Notes: generated by a model not told the origin, from the sequence alone. 64,000 nucleotides of DNA from Neurospora tetraspora (GCF_033439725.1 NW_026944383.1:8370001-8434000); one strand, 5' to 3'; positions 1-11,175 are shown, counted from the first letter of the stretch. A program made the numbers and translations.

Positions 1-221
1 CGCAGGCTACATATATGCTGCACTGTTGACTCCCGGACTTCCGGCATGGCTCTTGAAAGTGCACACTCTGGCCCTGTTGAGAAATTTCAATTTGGTCCTC
101 CTTTTCATCTGCCCTTTCTTTATTCTCTACCTTTTTGTCTTATTCATTCCCCCTAAACACTTTCGATTTCAGACCCTATCGCAAAATTTTCATTATCAAC
201 AACTACCTTAACCAACTGCGG

Positions 222-2441
222 ATGTTCAGGAAAACCATAACGATGTTTCTCTTCTTCTTTCTATCATGGTTTCTGTTGGCCATGGTGCCAACGGCAACCG
301 GAAATATCGAAATGATCACCACTCGAACAGTGGTCGAAACGGTCCCGGATCCCATGTCGTCCTCCTCAGTTGCAGAGTTCTTGATCGATGGAGAGAAGTC
401 GATTCCTCTCAGACTGACCACTGTCACCTACATTGATGCCGAGAAGTCTACCACCGTGGTACCTGTTATTACTATGTCGACCTCGGTGGATGAGATCGTT
501 CAACAGTCCGTTATCGTCTTGACCGTTACTGGCCCCCTTGCTCCCGAGACTACGAGCTCGTCGACCACCAGCCAAGATGCTCCCACCACCAGCACGTCTT
601 CGTCCTCCTCTACCAAATCGTCGTCGTCCTTCTCTACCAAATCGTCGTCGTCCTCCTCTACCAAATCGTCTTCGTCCTCCTCTACCAAATCGTCGACAAC
701 CAGCGAGCAAGGTCCTATCGTCGTTACGTCCGTCTACACGGTTTACCCCAGCACGTCAACCTCGACCTCATCCTTGTCCTCTTCCTCGTCGTCCTCCTCC
801 ATGCTGCAACCGGAGCCTAGCACTGAGTACATCACGGTTGCCTCAACCCAGTCCGCCAAACCCGAGATCGTTGTCGTGGAACCCAGGGAATCCGCCCAGG
901 TCGTCACTGTTGTCTCAACCCAGTCCGGCAAACCCGATATCATTGTCGTGCAACCCAAGGGATCCGCCCAACCGGATCCTGGCACCCAGTTCGTCACGAT
1001 CATCTCAACCCAATCCGCTACACCCAAGGTCATCATCGTGGAACCCAAGCAAGCCACTTCTGCCGTCACCAAAGAAGTGGAACCTACTGCCGTCATGACC
1101 ACCTTCGAAACCAGCACCAAGACTTCCACAAGAACCCACTGGATCACCCCAACGCAACCCGTATATGCATCCACGGTCGTCGTGACGGCCTCCAACTCCC
1201 ACCCCTTTGGCGTCGGGGCCTCGCATACCCCCGCCAATTATTACGACCACGACGCTGCGGACGGTGACCCCGGCGGCGCTCAGTGGGCTAAGGGTGTGCA
1301 TACAAACCCGGAAGACTTGTCGGCGCAGTTTACCCATGCGACGCCGCCTACTTGGCCTACTTGGCCTACTCCGGCTGTTTATGTGCGCGCTCAGGCTACC
1401 TCAACCTCCTTGTCTACTGTGGAGGTTACTTCTGTTGTTGATGTTACCTCTCCTGTTGATACTCAGGAAAAGCCTGATATCGAGCCTCGCGACTGGAACC
1501 TCCCCGAAGAACCAAAAAGATTCAAGAAGACCACCCTCTCTGGAACCAGAAAGCCTCCTTACCCTACGTACGGTCCCCCCATTACTTGGCCAAAGATTAC
1601 CCCCAAGAAAACAACCATCACCGGAAAAGGGACCCGCAAGCCGTCCCGGACCCGCAAGCCGTCCCCCAAGCACACCTTGACAACCGCTTCCAAAGCCAAG
1701 CCCAGCCAGCAACCACTAGTCTTGACGGTCTATACCACGAGTACACATACCTCATATCGTACCCGTACCCTGACCCACGGCCTTCGAATTGGCGAGAACC
1801 AACCGGACCTCCAAGCCCGCAATACCCTCCTCCCTACCTCTACTGCCCTCCCCCATGTCCCGGGCGCCGAAGCCCCCGCTCTCAACCTGGAACCCAAGAG
1901 GAGCGATGAGAACAACGACAAGGACGGGAATGTGTACCTTGCGAAGAGGGACTTCTGGGATGGAGTCAAGAAAGGGCTTTGCTTTCTTGTTCTTTGCAAT
2001 GATGACAGCAGCGAGTCCGACAGGTGGAAGCAGGGGGAGGAGGCACTACAATCGGGGAAGAACAACAACAACAACAACAACAACAAGATGAAGCAGAGCG
2101 CGGAGGACCCTTCTTCGATATCTATTACCTCTTACTCTAGCCCTACCGCTGCCTCTGCCTCTGAGTCTGCCTCTGAGTCTGAGTCTGAGTCTGAGTTTGC
2201 CGCAGGCGTCACTCCTGCCCCTGCCCTTCATGTTGACCTGGAACCCAATGTGAGGAAGAGGAGCGAGAACAACGAGAACAACGAGGAAGGGAACACGGAC
2301 ATGAATGTGGACCTTGCGAAGGATGGCTTCTGGGATGATGTCGGGCAAGGGGTCAGGAATTTCTTTACGGAGGAGTTCTGGGATGATGTCGGGCACGGGG
2401 TCAGGAATTTCTTTTGCGGTCTTGTTCCTTGTGATCCATAG
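222..2441 (+). CDS. Secreted Ser/Thr-rich protein with dibasic sites and C-terminal FWD repeats
   Basis: A single open frame of 739 codons. I start it at 222 rather than the in-frame ATG at 135 because the 222 start begins with a classic signal peptide (MFRKTITMFLFFFLSWFLLA, cleavage probably near residue 27). After the signal come a Ser/Thr-rich stretch with four SSSSSSTK-like units (about residues 125-156) and three VVSTQS..KP.I.VVEPK repeats (about residues 200-277). A Pro/Thr-rich middle and a poly-Asn run (2061-2084) follow. The C-terminus has two related blocks: LEPKR..LAKRDFWDGVKKG..LC and LEPN.RKR..LAKDGFWDDVGQGVRNFF, the latter with a second FWDDVGHGVRNFF copy. The Lys-Arg pairs could be Kex2 sites. 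The length and low complexity suggest a cell-wall or extracellular protein. I do not recognise the family. The coding call is firm; the function is unknown. Confidence 0.75.
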   Translation: MFRKTITMFLFFFLSWFLLAMVPTATGNIEMITTRTVVETVPDPMSSSSVAEFLIDGEKSIPLRLTTVTYIDAEKSTTVVPVITMSTSVDEIVQQSVIVLTVTGPLAPETTSSSTTSQDAPTTSTSSSSSTKSSSSFSTKSSSSSSTKSSSSSSTKSSTTSEQGPIVVTSVYTVYPSTSTSTSSLSSSSSSSSMLQPEPSTEYITVASTQSAKPEIVVVEPRESAQVVTVVSTQSGKPDIIVVQPKGSAQPDPGTQFVTIISTQSATPKVIIVEPKQATSAVTKEVEPTAVMTTFETSTKTSTRTHWITPTQPVYASTVVVTASNSHPFGVGASHTPANYYDHDAADGDPGGAQWAKGVHTNPEDLSAQFTHATPPTWPTWPTPAVYVRAQATSTSLSTVEVTSVVDVTSPVDTQEKPDIEPRDWNLPEEPKRFKKTTLSGTRKPPYPTYGPPITWPKITPKKTTITGKGTRKPSRTRKPSPKHTLTTASKAKPSQQPLVLTVYTTSTHTSYRTRTLTHGLRIGENQPDLQARNTLLPTSTALPHVPGAEAPALNLEPKRSDENNDKDGNVYLAKRDFWDGVKKGLCFLVLCNDDSSESDRWKQGEEALQSGKNNNNNNNNKMKQSAEDPSSISITSYSSPTAASASESASESESESEFAAGVTPAPALHVDLEPNVRKRSENNENNEEGNTDMNVDLAKDGFWDDVGQGVRNFFTEEFWDDVGHGVRNFFCGLVPCDP
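594..689 (+). repeat. 4 x 24-bp in-frame tandem repeat (SSSSSSTK units)
   Basis: Four consecutive 24-bp units, each ending in acc-aaa, encode eight-residue Ser-rich blocks ending in Thr-Lys. The copies differ by a few bases. The array lies inside the secreted protein gene and keeps its frame, so copy-number changes would not break the protein. Probable O-glycosylated stalk. Confidence 0.8.
822..1053 (+). repeat. Three diverged VVSTQS-type coding repeats
   Basis: Three units of about 70-80 bp encode (V/I)(A/V/I)STQS followed by KP or TP and a hydrophobic IVVVEPK/IIVVQPK/VIIVEPK end. They sit inside the secreted protein gene and are joined by short linkers with GSAQ or ESAQ. The unit looks like a beta-strand-forming low-complexity repeat of a wall protein. 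Confidence 0.7.
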
Positions 2442-2516
2442 GTGATGACAGATGACAGAAGCGAATCTGAACGGTGGAAGCAGGGGGAGGACTTGGGGAC
2501 CTTGGCGGGATGTAAA
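2442..2516 (+). other. In-frame continuation past the stop of the secreted-protein gene
   Basis: Directly after the TAG at 2439-2441 the same frame encodes DDRSESERWKQGED, a clear copy of DDSSESDRWKQGEE found inside the gene at about 2002-2040. The second C-terminal block therefore once extended, or can still be read, beyond the current stop. It is annotated separately because the stop is real in this sequence. Confidence 0.6.
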
Positions 2517-3049
2517 TGCTGTGGTATTATTTGGACATGGACTCTGCCTTCCTTTGTTTTTCGTTTTGGTTATGGGAAGGGGGAAGAGAGCTGGAGGTGC
2601 CCTGACTTTGACGCTGATGAAAGAATATTGGATAATTAGGAGGGAGATTGATTACCTAGGAATAAGCTCAAGCGTAGCGACAATGGTTTCGGAATATGTG
2701 ACCCATACACTACTATGATGTGGGCTCAAAATATCTTCCTGTTTTTGTTAGTTTGATAGTTTAAGGTAGTGCGATATGAAAGACTGTTGTTACTCCTCAT
2801 GCAAAGTCGAAAGCCAGGACACTGGCAGTGATCTTGTTGACATTTGGTTTCGTTGTGCTAAACACGCTGCGCTATCTCAACTAAATGCCTGCTTTACAAA
2901 GCTGCTCAGAGTTACATGTAGGTGTACCTGCATGTGGATGAGAGCCACTTCCATGTTGTTCTACACTCTTGAGCATTGAGACATTCACGGTGTCTTGCAC
3001 GGCCAGATTCCTTCAAGTACTCCTTGACGACGTCTGTATACTCTAGATA
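2517..3049. other. Intergenic, convergent 3' region
   Basis: No gene is seen. It is the shared downstream region of the secreted-protein gene (plus) and the first DUF7918-like gene (minus). The 8-mer TTCAAGTA at 3012-3019 is the unoccupied counterpart of the target duplicated by the transposon at 5929-9900. Confidence 0.6.
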
Positions 3050-4247
3050 TCAATCGTCCGTCAGATCGATTTCGATCTTTCCGTTTTCCAACCGGCGTTG
3101 CTTGTACCGGGCAGCGAATAGAGCATCGTCCATGGGGGCTTCTCGCTTGATACCTCGGGAGGCATCGTTTTCGGGTTCCTGTTTGATACGCTGTTGTGGG
3201 ACAGAGAACGGTTAACCTATCGTCTGTCTTGCTGAACGGAACAGTAGATTTGCAGGTTATAGAGGAAATGCTTACCTTGTACTCTTCCTCGGCATCGATA
3301 ACTTCGTCGGGCACAGGGGTCGGGCGAGAGACGATGGCTTCCTGAATGAGACCCTCTACAACATTGTACAGTACATATAAGCAGCGAGTTTGACGGAACA
3401 GTACGATGGAGTTGAGACTTACACATGGTTCGGTAACGGAACTCGAAGACGGCGATGGGTCGGTAATAGGGATCGACAAAGTCTCTCATGCGAAATGGGG
3501 GAGGGTTCGCAATGGGTTCAGAATCGAAGCTAAATTGGCATCGGTAAGCTGGACACTCGCAGCTGTTCGTAGTTAACCGTGTGTGCTCTTACCTGACCTT
3601 GCTGTCAACGGCTTTACCCTTCAAGTCCTTCTCATGTACTGAGTGGATGAGGGTAGGACCATCTCTGTCAGAAGGAGCTTCAAGGCGGCCTGTCTCGACC
3701 GCGAGAAAAAGTTTGACAAGAAGCGTGCCGTACTGCTTGGCCTTCTCAGCTTGAGTACCGTCCCCTCCTTCAACTGAACATGATCATGGATTAGCATTGG
3801 CAAACACATTCATCCAAGGTAGCACCACACACTGCACTTACGAACATTAAGGCTTCCGAAGCGAAATTCGTGTTTCTTCCAGCCCGCGGCTTGACTACCA
3901 GTTTGACAATAGTATCTTTTGTCCCGGGTACCACTAGAGACTCGCTTCGTCCCAGTGCAGAAACCGTCCATGACACATGTGTAATGGATGTTCGGCCCTG
4001 TGCTGAAATCATGACAGTTCATCATATCAAAGATGAAGGCAAAGGGCTTGCCGGGTTTGGCCTCGATGTATTTCAAGACGTAGGGATTTCCATGGCGGCG
4101 TCGCCGGTGGGTCTGCTGAATTCGGTGAAAGCTGATCTCTTCGGCGCGCGACTCAACTTCCTCTGGATCGGCGTCGTATTCATGGGCACGCTGGCCATCA
4201 GCCTCGACGGCAACCTCAAGCCCCGGAAGGCAGGTGAGGATTGCCAT
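3050..4247 (-). CDS. DUF7918-like protein, paralogue A, five exons, probably truncated by a split stop
   Basis: Exons by manual splicing on the minus strand: 4247-3842, 3773-3593, 3529-3423, 3355-3276 and 3190-3050. Every intron has a GT donor (mostly GTAAGN) and an AG acceptor, and the exon order matches paralogue B. The start MAILTCLPGLEV is fixed by an in-frame TAG nine bases upstream. The last exon ends in EIDLTDD, and the N-terminal MAIL..PGLEV..DGQ..EYD resembles fungal DUF7918 proteins of unknown function. Oddity: exon 3 ends ATG-T and exon 4 begins AG, so the joined codon is TAG. Paralogue B has ATG-G there, giving GAG. As read, the product stops at 231 residues and loses the conserved C-terminus, so this copy may be a pseudogene or may splice differently. 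Confidence 0.7.
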
Positions 4248-4441
4248 CTTCGGCTAGGGTTGTGCGCTGTGAGTTGTTCGCAGATAGGATACAATCACCT
4301 GGTCGTCTTTGTGAAAGGATTTGGGACAGTGGTTGAAGAAGGAAGGACACCAGACATCGAAGCGATACTAGTCTGGGCTTTAAATGCCCAGTTCAAAAAA
4401 AAGGCGGGGTGCCCAGTCTTGTAGGGACGGAAGTGGATGGA

Positions 4442-4511
4442 GGGCAGTGAATGGAGGCCTCGAGCAGTGAATGGAACTGAAAGCAGTGAGTGGACCTGGG
4501 CAGTGAATGGC
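4442..4511 (+). repeat. Short interspersed repeat of GCAGTGAATGG
   Basis: The 10- to 11-mer gcagtgaatgg occurs three times and gcagtgagtgg once within about 70 bp, upstream of DUF7918-like paralogue A. It is absent from the matching region upstream of paralogue B. It could be promoter repeat expansion; no function can be assigned. Confidence 0.6.
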
Positions 4512-4789
4512 GCCGCTGCGCATCGCCTTCCAAAGCACAAGAACGGAAGACGCGACTGGAACCGGAAAGAACGACGGGAGTCTGGCCACGGCAGGTTCAC
4601 GAAAGCACGTGAGCCCGGTTCTACACTCAGCTCCTGCGCCACTGCATGAATTCATCATGCACCTGAACCCGGAGCGGGAGGAACCTGCATGAAAACAAGG
4701 CAAAGCCGACTTCCATTGTCCGTTGTGGTTGATGATGACTGACTTCGCAAAAGCAATTTCTTTTTCAATTGGAACCAAGAGATTCCGAT

Positions 4790-5920
4790 GCTTCCAGATT
4801 TCTAAATGAGGAAAACAACCCAACAATGGATCGCATGTCCTTCACAGAGTGCATTCTAAGTGTATATAAAAAAAAGTCGATACCGATCTTTTGTGCTTCG
4901 GCATTGTTGTATTGGAAAGCAGGTGGTGGTAGCATGGATCAGGTCTGAGAAGAACATAGAGACCGTGTTCTCAGATTAGGTGAGTAAAAAGTCGTCAAGA
5001 TCACAGACGTCGTTAAGTAAGGTAAGGTATCGTGGCTATATATCGGGACTGGTTTCTCTGAGACCCTATGATGATGGTATGTAGATGGCCGTGGTTGCCA
5101 TTTATGCTGGCCAGCATCCGCGTCAGCGATTGAAACAATTCAGCAATCAGGATTTTTGGTCGGATTGATTGTATTTGTCTAGAATCGTCAGAATTGCCTT
5201 GTTTTACAGCCCGATTGAATTACCTTATTTTAATTGCAATCTCGGATGTCCTTTTTTTCTAGTCCCGGCATACCAGTAATTACACACTTCTATCAGCTGT
5301 AAAAGCATCATTATACAACAAAAACGTGGAAAATACACTGAGCAAGACTGGAAATCAGAAAACGAAGCTATCACTAACCCTCTTCCTCTTTTATACTTTC
5401 CAACTACTACTAATAGGCCGTCGGAAATAGGCTTTTCACACAACGTTTGAACGGATCCGAGATTCCCAGCCAAAATCGACCCTTAAATGTTAAATACCTT
5501 AGTACACAATCTTTGCCAAACAATCAACAATCTGGGCCCGGCCGGCTTGCTTGGGGTTACTGCTCGATTGCTTTTCTTTGCTTACGATCGATTGTTACTT
5601 GTTGATTGTTACTTGAATTGTCTCAATCGCCGATCCGCGTCATGCTGTACATGGGCCGCCAGAAAATGCTGGAGACCTGGATTCCAATCGGCAGAGTTGT
5701 GATGGCAGACGAGGCAGTGGATGTTGTTAGGTGATTTGAGCGTGAAATGGGTATTGAACATCGATATCTAGCGTGGGTATCTGCCTACATCTATCAAAGC
5801 ACAATGCCATACCATACCGGTCCTTCCTAGCCGTGCGGACAGACTGGACTAGTCTCTGCGGACAGCTTCATGTCGTTATTAAAAGCTAGATATTGCCGGT
5901 GCTATGTGCGGTCACATTCT
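4790..5920. other. Non-coding spacer between tandem duplicates
   Basis: No gene is seen. The similarity between the two DUF7918-like blocks starts again near 5860-5920, which matches the sequence just left of the empty site at 2950-3011. The central part is moderately AT-rich but shows no strong RIP signature. Confidence 0.55.
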
Positions 5921-5928
5921 TTCAAGTA
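5921..5928 (+). repeat. 8-bp target-site duplication TTCAAGTA (left)
   Basis: TTCAAGTA directly precedes the left inverted repeat and is repeated exactly at 9901-9908, directly after the right inverted repeat. Confidence 0.9.
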
Positions 5929-5973
5929 GAGTGATTCTCCTCAAACCCACCCCTAAATCTACACGCACCTTCT
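5929..5973 (+). repeat. Left terminal inverted repeat of the 5.9-9.9 kb element
   Basis: Pairs with the reverse complement of 9855-9900. The first 15 bases are identical and the remaining differences are mostly C/T transitions or a single A/T change. Confidence 0.85.
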
Positions 5974-8900
5974 ATACCCCATTTGACAGCTGATATTTAA
6001 ATACCATCGTTTTGTATAGTAAAATCGCATTTTCTTATGTCTTCTAACATCCTTACCAAAATTGATAAGTTTATTATAACCGCTAAAGTCATAATACTTT
6101 TGTAGTATTGAGTGTAGGTTAAATCTAGCCATGTAGTGTAGTGTAAATCTATTTCTTGTTTATTTATTTGGTGATATTTACCCTTATTGTTTTACTCTTC
6201 CTCCTCCTTTTCGTCGTTATTAATTACGATAGAGTTATTCTTATTACCTTCTTTCACCCTCTATACCGCCTAGGGAATACGGTCGTTCTTATCGTTAGTA
6301 TAACCTTTATTATATTATATACCATTTATTAAATTGTTCTAGTCCTACCTTTTGAAGTTTGCTTAACAATAGTACTTTTTATTCTTTTTAAACTCTTATA
6401 CTATATAGGTATTATATAGACGACGGAATTTCTCGCTATGTTTGTTAACGAAAGGATTGTCGTACGTTAACCGCTTTTAATATTACCGCCGCTATATAAT
6501 AGGACGTTGAGGACCGATCTCTTACTTTACTTTTGGTTATAGTTTTGGATATTTATAATAATTTTTACATTATTCTACCTATTCGCTATCCCTTTCGAAA
6601 ATAATTTTATATAGGGGCTCTATTTTACGAAGTAGATTCTTTATAAAGTAATATAAGGGAGGGGGGAGGGGGGAGGGTATAAGAGGTAGCCTCTTTCTAT
6701 TATTATATTTCCTTAGCGAAGTAAGTTTATTATTATTCCTTTATAAATAGTTCTAGGGTTTCGTTGTCCTTGGCTACTTGTATTTCCTCTATTTTCCTCT
6801 TATTATTTAGAATAAGATATTCCTTTATATCCGACTTTTGAGAATTATAACCGATTTTTAGCCCGTCGAAATGAGTAGCGTCGTCGTATAGGATTATAGG
6901 AAGTGGTTATTCTTTAACGGGGAGCGAGGATTACTATATAAAGAAGGAGGAGGAGGGGAGGGATAGGGTAATAAATAAAATAGAGATATTAGAGCTAGAA
7001 TTTGAGTTAATATTAGTACTTCCTTTAGAATTAGATTTAGAATTAGGGATAATAATATAATTAGTAATAGGGGTGGGTTCCCTTACTTAGAGTGCCTTTT
7101 TAGCTACCTTCTTAATTATTTTTCTAACCCGTTGGGATGTAGTTACATTTATAGTATTAAAATCCTTAATATTGTCGTTTAATTTGTATTGTAAATAGTT
7201 ATACTGTATTAAAGTTTATATAGGAGTAGTATTTTTCGATCGATTGTACAGGGTAAGTGTTTGGGAGCGTTGGGAGGAAGTAGTTTATAAAATAGTTTGA
7301 ATACGTACGTAAGTAATTTATTAATCGGTATTTAATAGCCATATGACGAATATAGGGTTTTTACTAAAAGCTCTTTACTTACGAGGGCGGCCTTTAAGTA
7401 TTATTTTTTTTAATTGCTTTAAATTGTAGATCTTTATCTATTAAATCTTATTAGGGTAATTAATATAGGGAATAACCGGTTGAGGGATATAGGGGATAGG
7501 GAAGTCCTATTCTAATTTGGTTTAAATATTAAAAGGGGTGGTAATTATCCTTAGTAATTAAAACTATACTTCCTTTTTAAGTAGTTAATAATTCTATATC
7601 GTATATATAGGGCAAATTATATTACTTCTTAAAAATTCTAGAGTAGGGCAGTAGAAGTTTACTATTAACGGTTACCCTATTGCGTATTAAGGGTAGCGTT
7701 AGTACTAGTTAATTATATTAGAAATTAAATTAATTTAATATTTACAACGAGAGTTCTATAGTATACGAATTAAGTTAATTAGTATTATTTATTTATATCG
7801 TACGTATATATGAAGTAGATTTGTTATTAACCGTTATATATATTGAATATCGGTTATTAATATATTACGAGGCGGCCTTGTAGAGGTTAGAGAGGCTATT
7901 ACGGGACGAGATATTATACGATTTGAGCGAACTATTATTAAATTCGTTGGGCGATATAGTTTTCTATCCGTAATTAAAACTATTCGTTATATAATAGCCC
8001 GCCCAATTATACTTAATAGGCATTTACTCTTTATTAATATACTCCGCCATAATACGCGATTGTAATTGACTGAATTTATTAATAAAGACTTAGTATACCC
8101 CTTTGAACTTTTCGACCGTAAAGGTATAAATTATATATTGCTATATAAAGAATAGCCTTGTACGGGTATCGGCGATTTCGTCTTAAATAAGAGGCGGTAG
8201 GGTAAGGCTAGTTTTCGTTACCGTACGAATACGCTAATAGGTAATATTTAATTCTTTCGTATCGAATCGATCCTTATTACTAGTAGCCTTATTACCCTAA
8301 TTACTAATAGCTTCGCGACTTTTTGAATCCAACGAACTATTACGGGAGTTATTATCACTATCGCTATTAAAGTCTAACGACTTTTCGTTTTGGTTATTAT
8401 TAGATTCGGGGGCGGTATTTTTTAGGCGCCGCTAGTATTTTTTAATAGTCTTAATGATATTATAGTTAATATATTAAATGTATTATTGTAATATAGTATT
8501 AGGGAGATTGGTTTATAGTATTTCGATTAAGCGGACGTTACTATTAGTAATAATAATATTAGGGAAGGGAATTCCTATTATATAAGCAATTTATTTAATT
8601 TGTGTAATAAAGTACGTGAATTTTCTAGTACCTTTATTATTTAATACTATTTAAAAGATTGGTATTGAGGTTTTTTTTATATGTTAAGACTACCCTTTAT
8701 ACTATAGCGAAGTAGTAACAATTAGTCTTATACGTCGCGTGGATAGATATAGTAAAAGGATTGCGTAATTATATTTTGCGTTGATAGTTAAGAGCCTAGA
8801 AGGTACTAGATAGTATAGTCTTTTATTCGTCGTTCTAATTAATATAATGATAGACAACGCTCTCGTTATTTTTAAGCGATCGAATAAATGTTTAAATATT

Positions 8901-9854
8901 TTAATATCCTTAGTACAATACCCTCTTTAATCGATTATATATATTAGTAATATCCTTATACGTTATAGGGTATTAGGGGTACCGGTTTTTAATAAATAAA
9001 TAGATAGATCGAATATTAAATTCCTTCTTCTTTAGAAGGGTAGTTACTTATAATATCGCTTCGTTATTTAATTATAGTACTCTTTCCGGCAAAAAAAGAT
9101 AGTAATCGAAGTGCTTCAATAGTAAGTATCCTACGTAAATATCTTTTATTATTTTAATAGATTACATTTAACTAATAGCGGCCGTTGTGTTAACGAATAT
9201 TTTAAACGGGTAATCCCTAACTATTTCATAAAATGTTTAGCGGCGTTTATTATATAGGTTCGTCGAGGGTTAATAATAATACGAAGTATAATCGTAATAA
9301 TAAATATAGCGATTAGTCTTATTATATATGAGGTAGCCTTCATTACGAATTTTATATTTATTCGATTATAGAATAGCGATATTAAATTAATAACGATAAT
9401 AGAGGGCGGCGAATTCGCTTCGAGCCTCCTCGAGCGTAGCTTTAGGGGGCGAAGGTACGTAGTTGACGGTTTATAGTTCGCGGTTGAACGAGGCGTTCGA
9501 TACGAAGGTAGCGACCGTATTATTCAAGGGCGCGGGAGATAAGGTATAGCGGCGATAGTTTAAAGGTATTTATATTTAAATTAGCGATAGTACTAACGAG
9601 ATTTATCGATGCGACGTATAGTTAAGATAGTTACGTACTAGTATTTAATTAATACGTTAGTATAATATATTAGAGTATGCGATGTAATTGTATAATGCGC
9701 GGTTAAAAATTACTCCTCTTACCCCAAAAAATCCCTATTATATATTGTATATTGAAAGTATGAAATTTAGCGGGTAAAATAGGTCTTTTAAATACAGCTA
9801 TCATATGCGGGTCTAGGCTATCAGGGTAAGGGTTTTGTATAGGGGTGATTCAAA

Positions 9855-9900
9855 AGAAGGGTGCGTGTAAATTTAGGGGTGGGTATGAGGAGAATCACTC
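9855..9900 (-). repeat. Right terminal inverted repeat of the 5.9-9.9 kb element
   Basis: The reverse complement starts GAGTGATTCTCCTCA and follows the left repeat for about 45 bp. It ends exactly at the second TTCAAGTA copy. Confidence 0.85.
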
Positions 9901-9908
9901 TTCAAGTA
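9901..9908 (+). repeat. 8-bp target-site duplication TTCAAGTA (right)
   Basis: Exact second copy of the 8-mer at 5921-5928. It is followed by sequence matching the region downstream of paralogue A (TTCAAGTACT-C-TTGA at 3012). Confidence 0.9.
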
Positions 9909-9948
9909 CTGCTGGACAACATCTGAATGCCATAGATAGAGGTAGGTA

Positions 9949-11175
9949 TCAATCGTCCGTCAGGTCAATCTCGACCTTTCCGTTTTCCAAGCGGCGTAGC
10001 TTGTAGCAGACCGGAAAAGGGGTCGGGTCCATGAGTTCTCTTTTGATACCGCGGGTATTCTCGGGCTCCGGTTTGATACGGGTAAAGGGCTATTGGGAGA
10101 TGTGAAGAGGTCAGTACTCTGCTTCTACACTGGCAAGCCTAGCGCCAGACTTGGAGTAGCTCACCTGGTGCTCGTTTTCGATATCCGTGACTTGATCGTC
10201 CTCATTTTTGACAGGGCGTGGAACGATGCCCTCGCACATAAGGCCCTCTATGATGACGGGTAAGTTAAGAACCGGCTGGGGGTTGCAATACGGATAGATG
10301 GTGTTGTAGAATCGACATACCCATGGTTCGGTATCTGAACTCGAAGATCGCAAAAGGTCGTCGCTCTGGATCGACAAAGCCGAATTTGCCCTCTGTCCAT
10401 GAGCCAGAAATGGGTTCAGAGGTGAAACTAGATTTTTGAACGTAAGCCCAGTCCTCCAGTGAACTTGCAAGTGCCGTAGAGATAGTTACTTACTGGACCT
10501 TGTTGTCCACCGATCTTCCCTTCAATGCTTTCTCGGAGACAGACTGGACAGGAACAGGGCCTTGCAAAGCGCGCTTAGGTTCCCTGCGCTGCAAGACAAT
10601 GACATGCCACAACTTGACGAGGAGTGTGCCATATTCCTTTGTCCGATCTACTTGTTTCTCGTCTCCTCCTTCCACTTTAGCAAGTGAAGGTCAGCTTGGT
10701 GAAGACAGAAAAGAGTTTCTGGTGGATACGATATTGCGCGAGGTCGTGAGGCGTTGATCTTACCGATCTCGAGGGTGGAAAACTGAAACTCGTGGCGTTT
10801 CCAGCCCGAATTATTGTTACCAGACTTGTAAGAGCGCATCCTTTTCTTGGTGCCGCCGACAAGCCTGTAGTAGCCAGTAGGAGTACCGTCAAGGAAACAT
10901 TGGTATTCGACCATGTGTTTCTTGGCATCGGGGCTTGGAATAAAGAAGTTGGTTGAATCAATTTCGAAGGCAAAAGGCTTTCCGGGCTTGGATTCAATGT
11001 ACTTGATAGTATAGGGAGATCCTGATCCTTGAATGGGCACCTGTGGAATTGAGTAGAAGTTGGTCTCTTTGGCGCGCGCTTCAACCTCATCTGCGGGGGC
11101 ATCGTACTCTTGCGCACGCTGGCCATCAACCTCAACGGTAACCTCGAGCCCCGGATAGCCGGTGAGGATTGCCAT
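9949..11175 (-). CDS. DUF7918-like protein, paralogue B, five exons
   Basis: Exons by manual splicing on the minus strand: 11175-10764, 10674-10494, 10427-10321, 10247-10165 and 10089-9949, giving 307 residues. Exons 2, 3 and 5 have exactly the same lengths as in paralogue A (181, 107 and 141 nt) and all intron phases agree, which supports the model. The start MAILTGYPGLEV is chosen by alignment to paralogue A, although the frame stays open upstream to 11529. Conserved features are the N-terminal PGLEVTVEVDGQ block, IESKPGKPFAFEID, the SGWKRHEFQF strand, FEFRYRTMEGL at the exon 3/4 junction, and the terminal EIDLTDD. The function of this fungal family is unknown to me. The intact reading frame suggests this is the working copy. 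Confidence 0.8.

Larger units (their letters stand above)
5929..9900. mobile_element. RIP-mutated DNA transposon, 3972 bp, 8-bp TSD (hAT-like or other 8-bp-TSD superfamily)
   Basis: The ends are inverted repeats of about 45 bp. Both start GAGTGATTCTCCTCA and continue with ACCCACCCCTAAAT and TACACGCACC, with only a few transition-type differences. Exact TTCAAGTA duplications flank the element, which fits hAT and a few other cut-and-paste families. The interior is very rich in A/T and TpA with few CpA/TpG, as expected after heavy RIP, and no open frame above 60 codons survives. I could not identify the transposase, so the superfamily rests on TSD length only. It inserted about 40 bp beyond the stop of DUF7918-like paralogue B. 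Confidence 0.88.

Noticed and set aside
135-221. 29-residue N-terminal extension of the first gene
   Set aside because: The extension would hide the signal peptide behind a non-signal sequence, so the ATG at 222 is preferred.
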